64,000 nt of DNA, taken from the NCBI RefSeq assembly GCF_036013975.1, contig NZ_CP107904.1, positions 4,775,001 to 4,839,000 on the forward strand, read 5' to 3'. This document shows positions 36,107 through 44,806 of this stretch, in pieces; positions within the stretch are counted from its first letter, which is position 1, and each line of letters starts with the position of its first letter. The position numbers and the translations under genes are program-made. The notes under the pieces were generated by a model. That model searched no databases. It was not told the origin of the DNA and saw only the letters and a program-made list of their open reading frames with translations. This DNA comes from Kitasatospora sp. NBC_00458 (lineage in GTDB: Bacteria; Actinomycetota; Actinomycetes; Streptomycetales; Streptomycetaceae).

Positions 36107-37567
36107 TCAGGAACGGAGCGCCCGGTCCACCAGGGCGCCGGCCGCGCCGGTGTACCCGGCCGGATCGCACAGCCCGGCGATCTCCTCCGGAGTGAACCGG
36201 CCCGCCAGCTCGGCCTGTTCGGCGAGGACGTCGGCCAGCGGCCGGCCCTCCCGGTCCGCCGTCAGCGAGACGTCGGTGAGCAGCTGCTTGGCCACCGCCT
36301 TGCCGAGCTTCGGCGCCAGCCGGGCCGCGATCCGCTCGGAGACCAGCTGTCCGCCGGTGAGCCCGAGGTTCGCCGCCATCCGCTCGGGCCGGACGAGCAG
36401 CCCCTCGGCCAGCTCCACCGAGGTGTGCGCGGCGCCGCCGGCCAGCCGCAGGCACTCGCGCAGCAGCAGCCACTCGGCGTGCCAGGCGCCGCCGGAACGC
36501 TCGTCCTCGGTCACCAGGCACTGGGTGAGGCCGGCGGCCAGCACCGGGACCTGGAGCGCGGCGCTGCGCAGCAGGGTGGCCAGCACCGGGTTGCGCTTGT
36601 GCGGCATCGCGGAGGAGGCGCCGCGGCCGGCCACGGCCGGCTCGACCACCTCGCCGACCTCGGTCCGGGTCAGCGACTGCACGTCCACCGCGAGCTTGCC
36701 GAGCGCGCCGGCGGTGAAGGCCAGCGCGGCGGCGAGGTCGGCCATCGGGGTGCGCAGGGCGTGCCAGGGCAGTGCCGGGCGGGCCAGCCCGGTCTCCGCC
36801 GCGAACGCGTCCACCAGCCGGTCCAGGTAGGCGCCGGGGTCGACGTCCGGGTCCGGGCCGTCCAGCCGGGCGTACTCCAGGTAGCCGGCCAGGGTGCCGG
36901 CCGCGCCGCCCAGGGACACCGGCAGGCCGTCGGCCAGGACGGCCGCCAGCCGCCGGTCGGCGTCGAGGACGAGCTGCCGCCAGCCGGCCGCCTTGAGGCC
37001 GAAGGTGGTCGGCACCGCCTGGAGGGCCAGGGTGCGTCCGGCCAGCACGGTGTCCCGGTGCTCGGCGGCGAGGGCGGCGAGCGCACGGGCGGTGCGGTCG
37101 AGGTCGGCCCGGATCAGCCGCAGCGCGCGGGCCGCCACCAGCATCGCGCCGGTGTCGAAGATGTCCTGGCTGGTCGAACCGCGGTGCACGTACTCGGCGG
37201 CGGACGGGTCCTCGGCGGCCACCACCCGGGTCAGCGCCTGGACCAGGCCGACCACCGGGTTGGCGGTCTCCCGGGAGGCCAGCGCCAGCGCCCGGACGTC
37301 GAACCGCTCGGCCCGGGCGGCCGCGGTGATCGCGGCGGCGGCCGGGCCGGGGACGGTGCCGAGCCCGGCCTGGGCGCGGGCCAGCGCGGCCTCGGCGTCC
37401 AGCATGGCCTGCAGCCAGGCCCGGTCGCCCACGGCGCGTTCGACCGGGGTGCCGGCGCGGACGGGGGAGAGCAGCCCGGAGTCCTGGTCGGCGTCCGGGC
37501 CGGTTCCGGCCTCGGTACCGGGTCCGGCCTCCGTCCCGGCCTTCGCCGGATCCTGACGGTCCGTCAT
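36107..37567 (-). CDS. creD: Nitrosuccinate lyase-like enzyme (CreD family, fumarase/aspartase superfamily)
   Basis: A 486-residue homotetrameric-type lyase. The superfamily signature SSAMPHKRNPVLATLL is near residue 323. STSQDIFDTGAML and the TFGLKAAGWRQLVLDADRRL region are the other conserved blocks, as in adenylosuccinate lyase and carboxymuconate cycloisomerase. CreD eliminates nitrous acid from nitrosuccinate, leaving fumarate. The assignment rests mainly on coupling with the CreE-like gene, whose stop overlaps this start by four bases (ATGA at 37564-37567). A plain adenylosuccinate lyase or cycloisomerase remains possible. The N-terminal 35 residues are Gly/Thr/Glu-rich and poorly conserved. 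Confidence 0.75.
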   Translation of the reverse strand: MTDRQDPAKAGTEAGPGTEAGTGPDADQDSGLLSPVRAGTPVERAVGDRAWLQAMLDAEAALARAQAGLGTVPGPAAAAITAAARAERFDVRALALASRETANPVVGLVQALTRVVAAEDPSAAEYVHRGSTSQDIFDTGAMLVAARALRLIRADLDRTARALAALAAEHRDTVLAGRTLALQAVPTTFGLKAAGWRQLVLDADRRLAAVLADGLPVSLGGAAGTLAGYLEYARLDGPDPDVDPGAYLDRLVDAFAAETGLARPALPWHALRTPMADLAAALAFTAGALGKLAVDVQSLTRTEVGEVVEPAVAGRGASSAMPHKRNPVLATLLRSAALQVPVLAAGLTQCLVTEDERSGGAWHAEWLLLRECLRLAGGAAHTSVELAEGLLVRPERMAANLGLTGGQLVSERIAARLAPKLGKAVAKQLLTDVSLTADREGRPLADVLAEQAELAGRFTPEEIAGLCDPAGYTGAAGALVDRALRS

Positions 37568-39597
37568 ATCACCACGCCTCTCAGGTCGGTCTCGTCCGGC
37601 TGCGGCCGGACCGCCTCCGGCACCTCGGACACCAGCGGCAGCGCCAGCACCGCGCGGGCGATCGCGTCCGAGTCGCCGAGGGTCACGGAGTCCACGCCGG
37701 GGCGGATGCCCGCGGCGGTCACCCAGTGCACCGACTCGGTCGGTATGCCGTACGCGAAGCGGCGCGGGTGCGCGCGTCCGCGGGCGTCCAGCAGCCGGTA
37801 GGGACGCTCGGTGACGGCGAGCCCGCCGGTCTGGTAGCCGTTCCCGTGGTCCCCGCCGATCCGGTACGTGGTGCACTGCTCGGTCTCCAGCAGGTGCTGC
37901 AGCAGCGGGTCGTCGGTGCGCCGGAGGTCGGGTTCGGGCAGCCGGGCCTCGATCAGCACCGTGGAGCGGACCGGTTCGCCCGGCACGGCGGCGGAGCGCG
38001 CGGTGAAGGCCGGGTCCACCGGGTCGATCCGGATCTCGGTGCCCGGGCCGAGCAGTTCCAGCACCCCGGCCTCGACGAGGGCGATCAGCTGCTCGATCCG
38101 CTCGGTCGGCGGGCCGATCGAGAGGAAGGCGTTCAGCGGGGTGTACCAGCCCTCCAGGTCGTCGCGGTGCGAGCCGCCGTCCAGGCCGCCGTGGTCGACC
38201 GCGAGCCGGACTTCGTTGCGCAGGTCGCGCAGTACGTCCAGGGCGGCCTTGAGCGGGCCGCTCACGTTGCCGGCCCGGGCCTCGGCGACGTCCCGGCGCA
38301 GGTAGTCGAGCAGCCAGTCGCGGAAGTCCGCCCGGTCGGCGAACTCGCGGCCGGCGTAGGGCCGGGAGAGCCGTTCCCAGCTCCAGCGGTCGGCCTCGGC
38401 GATGCCGTGGGCGTCGAGCACCGCGGCCGGGTCGTCGGCGGTGAGGAACCGCTCGGTGAACTCCTCGCGCTCGGCTCCGCGCGCCTGCGCGGTGAGCAGC
38501 GCCCCGTAGTAGACGCCCTCCACCTCGCGGGAGATCAGCGGCCACAGGTCGTCGGTGAACCGGGCCGGCTCGCCCGATCGTGCCCTTTCGCGCAGCCGGG
38601 CGATGACCTCGGGGGTGAGCAGCCGGGGCAGGTACCGCCCGAACGCGCCTTTCTCGTTCTCGCCGCGCGCGTGGTACGGGACGCCCCGCCGGGAGGTGGC
38701 GTAGAGGCGCGGCTCGGTGCCGGACGGCCGGTAGACCAGCCTGCCGGCCGTCGGTCCGGCCCCTTCCGGCCCGCCGCCCCCCGGTCCGCCGACGTCCCCC
38801 GCGGGGCGGGCGTCGACCCGTTCGAAGCGGCCGCCGCGGCCGAGGGTGAACAGCGCCATGTGGTCGAAGAAGTTGAGGCCGAGCCCGCGCAGCAGCACGG
38901 TCTGGCCGGGCCGGGCGGCCACGTGGACGTCGGCCGGGTTGGCGGGGGTGACGTAGGTCAGGTGGTGGATCCGGGCCAGGCTGGCGGTGCGGGCCTCGCG
39001 CGGGGTGAGCCGGGCCGGTACGTGGCCCTGGGCCAGCACGATGGCGTCCAGCCGGTTGAGCCGGGTGCCGTCCTCCAGCCGGACGCCCTGCGGGCCGCCG
39101 GGGACGCCGTGCGCGTCCGCCATCGCGACGGCCCGGGAGCGGTGCACCCGGACGGTCATGGAGGGCGGGGCGGCGGCGACCACGGCGAGGAACGCGTCGT
39201 GCAGGTACTGCCCGTAGAAGGCCCGGGTCGGGTAGGTGTTGGGGCCCAGTTCGGCGGCCTCGGCCAGGGTCCGTTCGTCGTGGCCGGCCGGGTGTTCGCC
39301 CTTGGTCAGGGACTCGGCCCACTCGTAGAGGCTGGGACCGGGTTCGATCGGTCCCTCCACCCGGACGCTGTCGTCGGTGTAGACGGTGATCTGTGAGGCC
39401 ACCGTGTTCATCAGGAGGTGCCGGGACTGGTCGGTGCGCCAGACCCGTCCCGCCCCCGGCGCCGCCGGATCGACGACGTGCACGGTGACGGCGCACCCGG
39501 CGGGCGTCTTCCGTTCGTTGGCGCAGAGCCGCTCCAATACCGAGAGGCCGCGCGGACCTGCGCCGATGACGCAGATCTGGAGATGGCGATCGATCAT
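37564..39597 (-). CDS. creE: L-aspartate N-monooxygenase-like flavoprotein (CreE family)
   Basis: A 677-residue FAD/NAD(P)-binding protein. It opens with LQICVIGAGPRGLSVLERL, the 'PRGL' dinucleotide motif of the NAD_binding_9 group. RHLLMNTVASQITVYTDD, PTRAFYGQYLHD, AIVLAQGHVP and LLRGLGLNFFDHMALFTLGR follow. CreE-type enzymes oxidise the amine of aspartate three times to nitrosuccinate, which CreD splits. The size and fold fit, and the CreD-like gene is next door with overlapping codons. ATG 39597 overlaps the stop of the hydroxylase gene. I see no search result, so CreE is inferred from family plus pairing. Confidence 0.75.
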   Translation of the reverse strand: MIDRHLQICVIGAGPRGLSVLERLCANERKTPAGCAVTVHVVDPAAPGAGRVWRTDQSRHLLMNTVASQITVYTDDSVRVEGPIEPGPSLYEWAESLTKGEHPAGHDERTLAEAAELGPNTYPTRAFYGQYLHDAFLAVVAAAPPSMTVRVHRSRAVAMADAHGVPGGPQGVRLEDGTRLNRLDAIVLAQGHVPARLTPREARTASLARIHHLTYVTPANPADVHVAARPGQTVLLRGLGLNFFDHMALFTLGRGGRFERVDARPAGDVGGPGGGGPEGAGPTAGRLVYRPSGTEPRLYATSRRGVPYHARGENEKGAFGRYLPRLLTPEVIARLRERARSGEPARFTDDLWPLISREVEGVYYGALLTAQARGAEREEFTERFLTADDPAAVLDAHGIAEADRWSWERLSRPYAGREFADRADFRDWLLDYLRRDVAEARAGNVSGPLKAALDVLRDLRNEVRLAVDHGGLDGGSHRDDLEGWYTPLNAFLSIGPPTERIEQLIALVEAGVLELLGPGTEIRIDPVDPAFTARSAAVPGEPVRSTVLIEARLPEPDLRRTDDPLLQHLLETEQCTTYRIGGDHGNGYQTGGLAVTERPYRLLDARGRAHPRRFAYGIPTESVHWVTAAGIRPGVDSVTLGDSDAIARAVLALPLVSEVPEAVRPQPDETDLRGVVI

Positions 39598-40862
39598 GCC
39601 CACGGCTCGCCATCGTAGTTGTGGCGATCTGTTGATGAAAAGGTCTTGACTCCGTGCATCCAGGCCACATGCTCGTGCAACTCGTCCTCGGAGAGCCCTC
39701 CGAGCAGCTTGTTCCGGGCCGCCGCGGCCTCCCCGGCGGGGTGCCAGAGCCGGATCGACTCGCGGGACGCCCGCTGGATCGCCGCGGTACGGGCGCGCCG
39801 TTCGGCCGCGAATCGTTCCAGGACGTCCGGGAGTTCAGTGGACTGGACCATCAACTCGCCCAGCAGGACGGCATCCTCCAGTGCCTGGCAGGCGCCCTGC
39901 GCCGCGTAGTGCAGCATCGGATGGGCGGCGTCGCCGAGCAGCGCGACCCGGCCGTCGGTCCAGCCGTCCACCGGATCGCGGTCCACCAGCACCCAGGACC
40001 GCCACTCCTCGCCGAGCGCGAGCAGCCGGCGGGCCGCGGGCGCGGTGAGCCCGGCCAGCTGCGCGTGGACCAGCTCCCCGTCGACCGCGACGCCGGCCAG
40101 CGCCTCGGTGGCGCCGTTGTCCCGGGAGGCGGCCAGGTTGAGGAAGGCACCGCCGGCGATCGGGTAGTGGACGAAGTGGCAGTGCGGGCCGGCCCACCAG
40201 GTGACCGAGGCGGGCAGCCGCAACTCCTCGGGCACCCGCTCCATCGGGACGATCGCCCGGTAGACGGTGATGCCGGAGATCCTCGGCCCGCCGTCGCCGA
40301 CGAGCTGGGCGCGGACCGCCGAGTGGATGCCGTCGGCCCCGATCAGCACGTCGCCGGCGACCGTCCCGCCGCCGCCCAGCAGCGCCGCGGCGCCGTGGCC
40401 GTCCTGCCGGTAGCCGGTGACGGCGGTCGCGGCGCGCAGGTCGATCCGCGGGTCGGCCAGGCAGGCCCTGAGCAGCAGCCCGTGCAGCTCGGCGCGGTGC
40501 ACCACCACGTACGGGTTGCCGAACCGGCGCCGGTAGCGGTCGGTGAGGGTCAGGCTGGTGACGTGCTCGCCGGTCACGCCGTCCATGAAGCGGAGCTCGG
40601 CCATGTGCACGCCGGCGGCCCGGACGGCGTCGCCGAGGCCGAGCCGCTCCAGGGCGAGGATGCCGTTGGGGGCGATCTGGATGCCGGCCCCGATCTCGGC
40701 GAACTCCGGGGCCCGCTCCAGGACGACGGCCCGGTGGCCGGCCCGGCTGACGGCCAGGGCGGTGGCCAGGCCGCCGATCCCGCCGCCGACCACGAGGACC
40801 GTGGCCGGCGCGGTGGGGGCGGCGGCCGTGGCGGCGGAGGGGGTGTCGGGGAGCGCGTTCAT
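39594..40862 (-). CDS. FAD-dependent aromatic hydroxylase (salicylate hydroxylase type)
   Basis: A 422-residue group A flavin monooxygenase. The FAD loop is VLVVGGGIGGLATALAVSRA (near 22-41), DG motif in VLIGADGIHSAVRAQL (near 165-180) and GD motif in GRVALLGDAAHPMLHYAAQG (near 300). EIGAGIQIAPNGILAL matches salicylate and 3-hydroxybenzoate hydroxylases. It would hydroxylate or decarboxylatively hydroxylate an amino-hydroxybenzoate. CreL plays this part before diazotisation in cremeomycin. Both ends overlap neighbours by four bases, so the four leftward genes are translationally coupled. Confidence 0.9.
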   Translation of the reverse strand: MNALPDTPSAATAAAPTAPATVLVVGGGIGGLATALAVSRAGHRAVVLERAPEFAEIGAGIQIAPNGILALERLGLGDAVRAAGVHMAELRFMDGVTGEHVTSLTLTDRYRRRFGNPYVVVHRAELHGLLLRACLADPRIDLRAATAVTGYRQDGHGAAALLGGGGTVAGDVLIGADGIHSAVRAQLVGDGGPRISGITVYRAIVPMERVPEELRLPASVTWWAGPHCHFVHYPIAGGAFLNLAASRDNGATEALAGVAVDGELVHAQLAGLTAPAARRLLALGEEWRSWVLVDRDPVDGWTDGRVALLGDAAHPMLHYAAQGACQALEDAVLLGELMVQSTELPDVLERFAAERRARTAAIQRASRESIRLWHPAGEAAAARNKLLGGLSEDELHEHVAWMHGVKTFSSTDRHNYDGEPWA

Positions 40863-42439
40863 CGGCCCGCCCCGCCGTCCTCGGCGGCCGCCAGCCGGCG
40901 GGCCAGCTCCAGCCGCTTGATCTTGGTGGTGGCGGTGGCCGGCAGTTCGCCCAGCTTCCACTGCACCGGCTCGGCCATCGGCGGCAGGCCCGCGGCGGCG
41001 GCCCGCCAGGCGGTGCGGTCGAGCGGCCGGTCGTCCTTGGTACAGACGACCGGGACCGGCCGCCCGTCGGGCCCGGGGATGATGACCACCTCGGCGAGGT
41101 CGGCCAGCCGGGCGAACAGGGTGTCCTCGGCGGCCAGGGTGGAGCCGAAGCCCTCGATCACGTCGACCTCGCGGTCCAGCAGGTGCACGCAGCCCCACCG
41201 GGTGCGGTAGCCGACGTCGCCCATCCGCCACCAGCCGTCGTTGACCTGCTTGTCGTACCGGTCCTGCTCGCCGAGGTAGGTGACGATCCGGCCGTCGCTG
41301 CGGACCTCGATGAACCCCGGGTTCTCGGCCGACGGGGGCGCCCCGTTCCGGCTGACCACCCGGACCTCCGTGAAGCCCGGGAACGGCATGCCCACGCAGC
41401 GGCCGTCCGCGTCCAGGCCGCGCCGTTTGGAGAAGGACCGGACCACCACCGGGCCGACCTCGCTCTGCCCGTACAGCTGGCCGAACACCGGGGCGGTCCG
41501 CTCGGAGGCGTTCAGCATGGTCTGCACGGTGCGCGGGTGGATCGCGTCGAAGGTGGAGGAGAACAGCTTGACGTTGGCCAGCGGGCGGCGCGGGTCGTCG
41601 GCCAGCTCCTCCCACTCCATGAAGGAGTTGGGGTGCGCCTCCAGGATGCCCGGCCGCAGCCGGGCGAACAGGTCGCCGACGTGCCGGGGGTCGGAGTCGG
41701 CCAGCACCAGGATCGGGAAGCCCCGGAACAGCGAGATCGCCAGGGCGGTGACCAGCCGCGAGTGGACGAAGGAGACGTGCATCGCGATCGTCTCGCGGCC
41801 GGGGACCAGCGGTCGGACGACGGTCGCCTGCGGGCGGTACCGGGCCTCCAGGGTCCGCCCGGTGTGCACGGCCAGTTTGGGCGTGCCGGTGGTGCCGGAG
41901 GTGTGGGTGATCAGCGTCGGGTGCTCCGGCGGCATCGTCACCGGCGCGACCCGGGGCGAGCCGGCCAGCCCGGCCAGCCCGATCCCGTCGGGGTGGCTGC
42001 CGCCGGTCAGCAGGACGGTGTCGGCCAGCGCGAACACCTCGGCCGGCAGCTCCTGTTCGAGCTTCTCCTGGTCGGTGACGAGGAACGGCTCGTCGGTGCG
42101 GCGGATCAGTTCGGCGACGGTCGCGCCGTCCAGCTTCGGGGACAGCAGCACCGGGACGGCGCCGGTCCGCGCCACCGCGCAGGCGAGCAGGGTGATGTCG
42201 AAGCTGTTCGACTTGTAGACCACCACCCGGCGGCCCGGGCGGACCCGGGCCGCCCAGAGGCGGGAGGCGAAGTCGTCGACCAGGTCGGCGATCTCGGCGA
42301 CGGTGGCCCGCCGGCCCAGGTCGGGGGCGATGTCGAGGTCGTGGTCGAGGATCACCACGTTCGCGCCGTGCCGGACGGCTGCCCGCTCGAAGAGCGTGCC
42401 CAGCCGGATGCCCCGGTTGGCAATGCGCTGAAGTAGCAC
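40859..42439 (-). CDS. AMP-dependent ligase, candidate CreM-like diazotase
   Basis: A 526-residue ANL-superfamily enzyme. Motifs: phosphate loop THTSGTTGTPKLAVHTGR (near 180), YGQSEVGP (near 320), WWRMGDVGYR (near 408) with the hinge region LLDREVDVIEG, and the C-terminal lysine motif TATTKIKRLELA. It is either an aryl-acid CoA ligase or, given CreD/CreE-like neighbours, a diazotase like CreM, which uses ATP and nitrite to convert an aryl amine to a diazo group. The two cannot be separated by motif reading. It is the first gene of the leftward operon, from GTG 42439, behind a tandem-repeat region. Confidence 0.8.
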   Translation of the reverse strand: MLLQRIANRGIRLGTLFERAAVRHGANVVILDHDLDIAPDLGRRATVAEIADLVDDFASRLWAARVRPGRRVVVYKSNSFDITLLACAVARTGAVPVLLSPKLDGATVAELIRRTDEPFLVTDQEKLEQELPAEVFALADTVLLTGGSHPDGIGLAGLAGSPRVAPVTMPPEHPTLITHTSGTTGTPKLAVHTGRTLEARYRPQATVVRPLVPGRETIAMHVSFVHSRLVTALAISLFRGFPILVLADSDPRHVGDLFARLRPGILEAHPNSFMEWEELADDPRRPLANVKLFSSTFDAIHPRTVQTMLNASERTAPVFGQLYGQSEVGPVVVRSFSKRRGLDADGRCVGMPFPGFTEVRVVSRNGAPPSAENPGFIEVRSDGRIVTYLGEQDRYDKQVNDGWWRMGDVGYRTRWGCVHLLDREVDVIEGFGSTLAAEDTLFARLADLAEVVIIPGPDGRPVPVVCTKDDRPLDRTAWRAAAAGLPPMAEPVQWKLGELPATATTKIKRLELARRLAAAEDGGAGR

Positions 42440-42503
42440 CGTTCCGCCCTCTCGTGGGTTCGGAATTGCTTTCGGGGAGGCTCGGGTGAGCCTGTCAAAG
42501 GGC

Positions 42504-42567
42504 GCTGTTCAGGGATGGCTTTCAGGGATTGCTTTCGGGGATGGCGTTCAGGGGGGCTTTCGGGGGA
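42504..42567. repeat. Five imperfect 13-base tandem repeats upstream of the CreM-like gene
   Basis: Units follow the pattern GGCTTTCRGGGAT at about 42504, 42517, 42530, 42543 and 42555. A further diverged copy lies near 42463. The array is non-coding and occupies the promoter region of the leftward nitrite operon. Confidence 0.75.
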
Positions 42568-42678
42568 CTTCCGTGGGCGCCGGGGCCCGCCGCCGGGGAA
42601 TTCCGCCGTGGAGCGGAGCGGTGCGGCGCGGTGGGGTACGGGGCGGGCGCCGGCCGGGCGCGGTCGCGCGGTGCTGCG

Positions 42679-43221
42679 TCAGCCCTTCTCGATGACCCGC
42701 CTGACGCGCTCCAGGGTCACGCCGAGGTCGCCCGCGACCTTCCCGCCCCACTCGGCGAAGAACCGCCGCTTCTCGTCGGCGTCCATCCCGGCGGTGATGC
42801 CGCGGATGCCCTCGGTGGCGGTGCCCATCCGGAAGTGGTGCACCAGCACGCTGCCGTCCCCGTCGGCCTCGATGTCGAAGGCCCAGACGCTGTCCTGGGC
42901 CCGTCCGCCGCTGTCCCGCATGGCCCAGCGGAAGGTCCGGCCCGGTTCGGCCGCCAGCACCTCGGCGTGGGTGAACCAGGTGCCGCGGACCACCGGCGCC
43001 CAGGAGACCACGTCGGGGCTGCGCAGGTTCTCGCCGCGGAACACCGAACCGACCGCTCCGGGCTCGCCGGAGACCCAGATCCCGCCCTGGCATTCCGGGC
43101 TCCACTCGCCGCTGCGCGGGAGGTCGCTGATCACCGAATAGACCTCGGCCGGACCGGCGGAAATCCGGAGTTCGGCGCGGGACTCGAAAAGGGGCGCGAT
43201 TTCTGCGGTGTTTTCTCCCAT
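42679..43221 (-). CDS. SRPBCC (START-like) family protein
   Basis: A 180-residue helix-grip protein: ESRAELRISAGPAEVYSVIS, then DLPRSGEWSPECQGGIWVSG and a C-terminal helix AEWGGKVAGDLGVTLERVRR. Such proteins bind hydrophobic small molecules and include polyketide aromatases/cyclases and toxin co-inducers. A role in ring closure or product binding for the adjacent pathway is possible but unproven. ATG 43221 is the start. It is separated from the CreM-like gene by the repeat region, so it is likely a separate transcript. Confidence 0.78.
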   Translation of the reverse strand: MGENTAEIAPLFESRAELRISAGPAEVYSVISDLPRSGEWSPECQGGIWVSGEPGAVGSVFRGENLRSPDVVSWAPVVRGTWFTHAEVLAAEPGRTFRWAMRDSGGRAQDSVWAFDIEADGDGSVLVHHFRMGTATEGIRGITAGMDADEKRRFFAEWGGKVAGDLGVTLERVRRVIEKG

Positions 43222-43444
43222 GGCCGGAATCCTGGGCGGCGGCGCGCGGGAGGGTCAAAGGTCGTCCGGCGGGTCCGTCAAGTCCGGTGGTGGACCTGAC
43301 AGATCAGCGTCCGGCCGGTCGGGCGGCGGCCGGCGGCCCGGTACGCTCCCGGCGCGCGGCCGGGGCGGGTGGGCGTGCGGCGGGTGCGGGGCGGGGTGGG
43401 CCGGTGTGGTGCGGGGCGGGCGCGGTGCGCGGCGACCGGCGCGC

Positions 43445-43876
43445 CTACAGCTCCAGGCCGAAGTGCAGCGCGGTGACCGCCATCCGGTGCGCGTGGTAGA
43501 ACCGGTGCGCCCCGTGGTTGGCCGTCCCCGAGTCCAGCTCGATCCGCACGCAGCCGGCCGCCCGGGCCCGCTCCCGGAGGACGGCGAAGAGCCGCCCGCC
43601 GACCCCGGTGGACCGCGCCGCGGGGGCGGTCACCAGGTCGTCGACGAAGAACAGCCGCCCGCGGCTGGTGGCCAGCACCCGGTGCGCGGCCACCGCCAGG
43701 CAGCGCCCGCGGGAGTCGTACGCCGCCGTGAAGACCAGCCCCTGCCGGTGCGCCTCGGCGGCGAACGCGGCGAACCCGTCCGGGCCGAGCGCCGGCCGCA
43801 GCGCGCCGATCAGCGGTGCGACGTCGCGGGTCAGCGCCGGTGTCCCCGGCGCCACGTCGACGACGGTCAGTTCCAT
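43445..43876 (-). CDS. GNAT-family N-acetyltransferase
   Basis: A 143-residue GNAT. The acetyl-CoA loop reads APAARSTGVGGRLFAVLRER (near 83-102), followed by GCVRIELDSGTANHGAHRFY and the final HFGLEL strand, the standard C-terminal half. ATG 43876. It could acetylate the pathway's arylamine or give self-protection, but GNATs are common and its link to the cluster is only positional. It is cotranscribed with or follows the TetR gene (72-base gap). Confidence 0.88.
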   Translation of the reverse strand: MELTVVDVAPGTPALTRDVAPLIGALRPALGPDGFAAFAAEAHRQGLVFTAAYDSRGRCLAVAAHRVLATSRGRLFFVDDLVTAPAARSTGVGGRLFAVLRERARAAGCVRIELDSGTANHGAHRFYHAHRMAVTALHFGLEL

Positions 43877-43948
43877 CCTGCCGGCCCCCTGGCGGTCTGG
43901 CGGTCCCGGCGGCCACGCGGTCCCGGCCGGGTGCTGCGGTCCCGGCGG

Positions 43949-44689
43949 CTACGCGGCCGCGCCGGGTGCGCGGTACACCTTGAGGAACGCCGTGACCCCG
44001 CTCGCCACGACCTCGGCGATCCGCTGCGCCGGCATCGGGATCGCGCCGTAGAAGGTGGGCTGGGCGACGGCGATGAAGGTCAGCAGGTTGAGGTGGCGGG
44101 CCGCCTCGTCCGGGTCCGGCACCAGCAGCAGCCCGCGTTCGGCGAACTCGGTCATCCAGTGGGTCAGCACCCGGTGCGTCTCGCGGGGTCCGGCCTCCTG
44201 CCAGGCCTCCAGCACGGCCGGGCGGATGTGCAGCGCCTCCGCCTCGATCGTCCGGACGAGTGCCCAGTGCTCGGCGAAGGTGGTCAGCGACCCGACCCGG
44301 TCCAGGCCGAAGTCGATCAGGTCGCCGCGCAGGTCGACGATCTTCCGCAGGTGCCGGTCGGCGATCTTCGCCTGGGTGGCGGCCACCGTGGAGGCGCCCT
44401 CCAGGATCACCGACTGGAACAGCTGCTCCTTGTCGGCGAAGTGGTTGTAGATGGTCCGCTTGGAGACGCCGGCCTCGGCGGCGATGGCGTCCACGCTGGT
44501 GCGGGTGAAGCCCTCCCGGCCGAACACGGTGCGTGCCGCGCGGGCGATGGCCACCCGCTTCTCCGGCATGCCCCGGTGGCCGGCGGCCGTGGCCTGGCCG
44601 GCCGGGGCGGCCCGGTCCTGGGCGGCCGTGGCCTGGGCGGCCTGGGCCGGAGTGGCCGAAACCGGTGCCGTCGCGGTCTGTTCGACCAT
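43949..44689 (-). CDS. TetR-family transcriptional repressor
   Basis: A 246-residue regulator. An Ala/Gln-rich arm of about 40 residues precedes the helix-turn-helix (RVAIARAARTVFGREGFTRT, then IAAEAGVSKRTIYNHFADKE). The C-terminal ligand domain is TetR_C-like. ATG 44689 is preceded by AAGGAGGGTATTCCG. A palindrome 22 bases upstream (44712-44726) is its likely own operator and also lies before the divergent VOC gene. It probably represses itself and the VOC gene and responds to a small aromatic ligand. Confidence 0.92.
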   Translation of the reverse strand: MVEQTATAPVSATPAQAAQATAAQDRAAPAGQATAAGHRGMPEKRVAIARAARTVFGREGFTRTSVDAIAAEAGVSKRTIYNHFADKEQLFQSVILEGASTVAATQAKIADRHLRKIVDLRGDLIDFGLDRVGSLTTFAEHWALVRTIEAEALHIRPAVLEAWQEAGPRETHRVLTHWMTEFAERGLLLVPDPDEAARHLNLLTFIAVAQPTFYGAIPMPAQRIAEVVASGVTAFLKVYRAPGAAA

Positions 44690-44711
44690 CGGAATACCCT
44701 CCTTGCAGTGC

Positions 44712-44726
44712 ACTACATCGTGTAGT
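44712..44726. promoter_or_regulatory. TetR-type operator between the tetR and VOC genes
   Basis: ACTACA-TCG-TGTAGT is a perfect 15-base dyad in an AT-rich patch, exactly between the divergent starts at 44689 and 44807. This is the standard layout for TetR autoregulation. Confidence 0.7.
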
Positions 44727-44806
44727 TTACGACATGCTTGACGTGAAGCGGACTTGAAGTCCTACGCTCGGTGGCACGTCCAGAACCACCCGGAGGGAAG
44801 CGTTCC

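Noticed and set aside
31040-43221. An aromatic type II polyketide cluster (KASIII plus SRPBCC cyclase)
   Set aside because: There is no ketosynthase alpha/beta pair, acyl carrier protein or ketoreductase typical of such clusters. A lone KASIII and SRPBCC do not support it.
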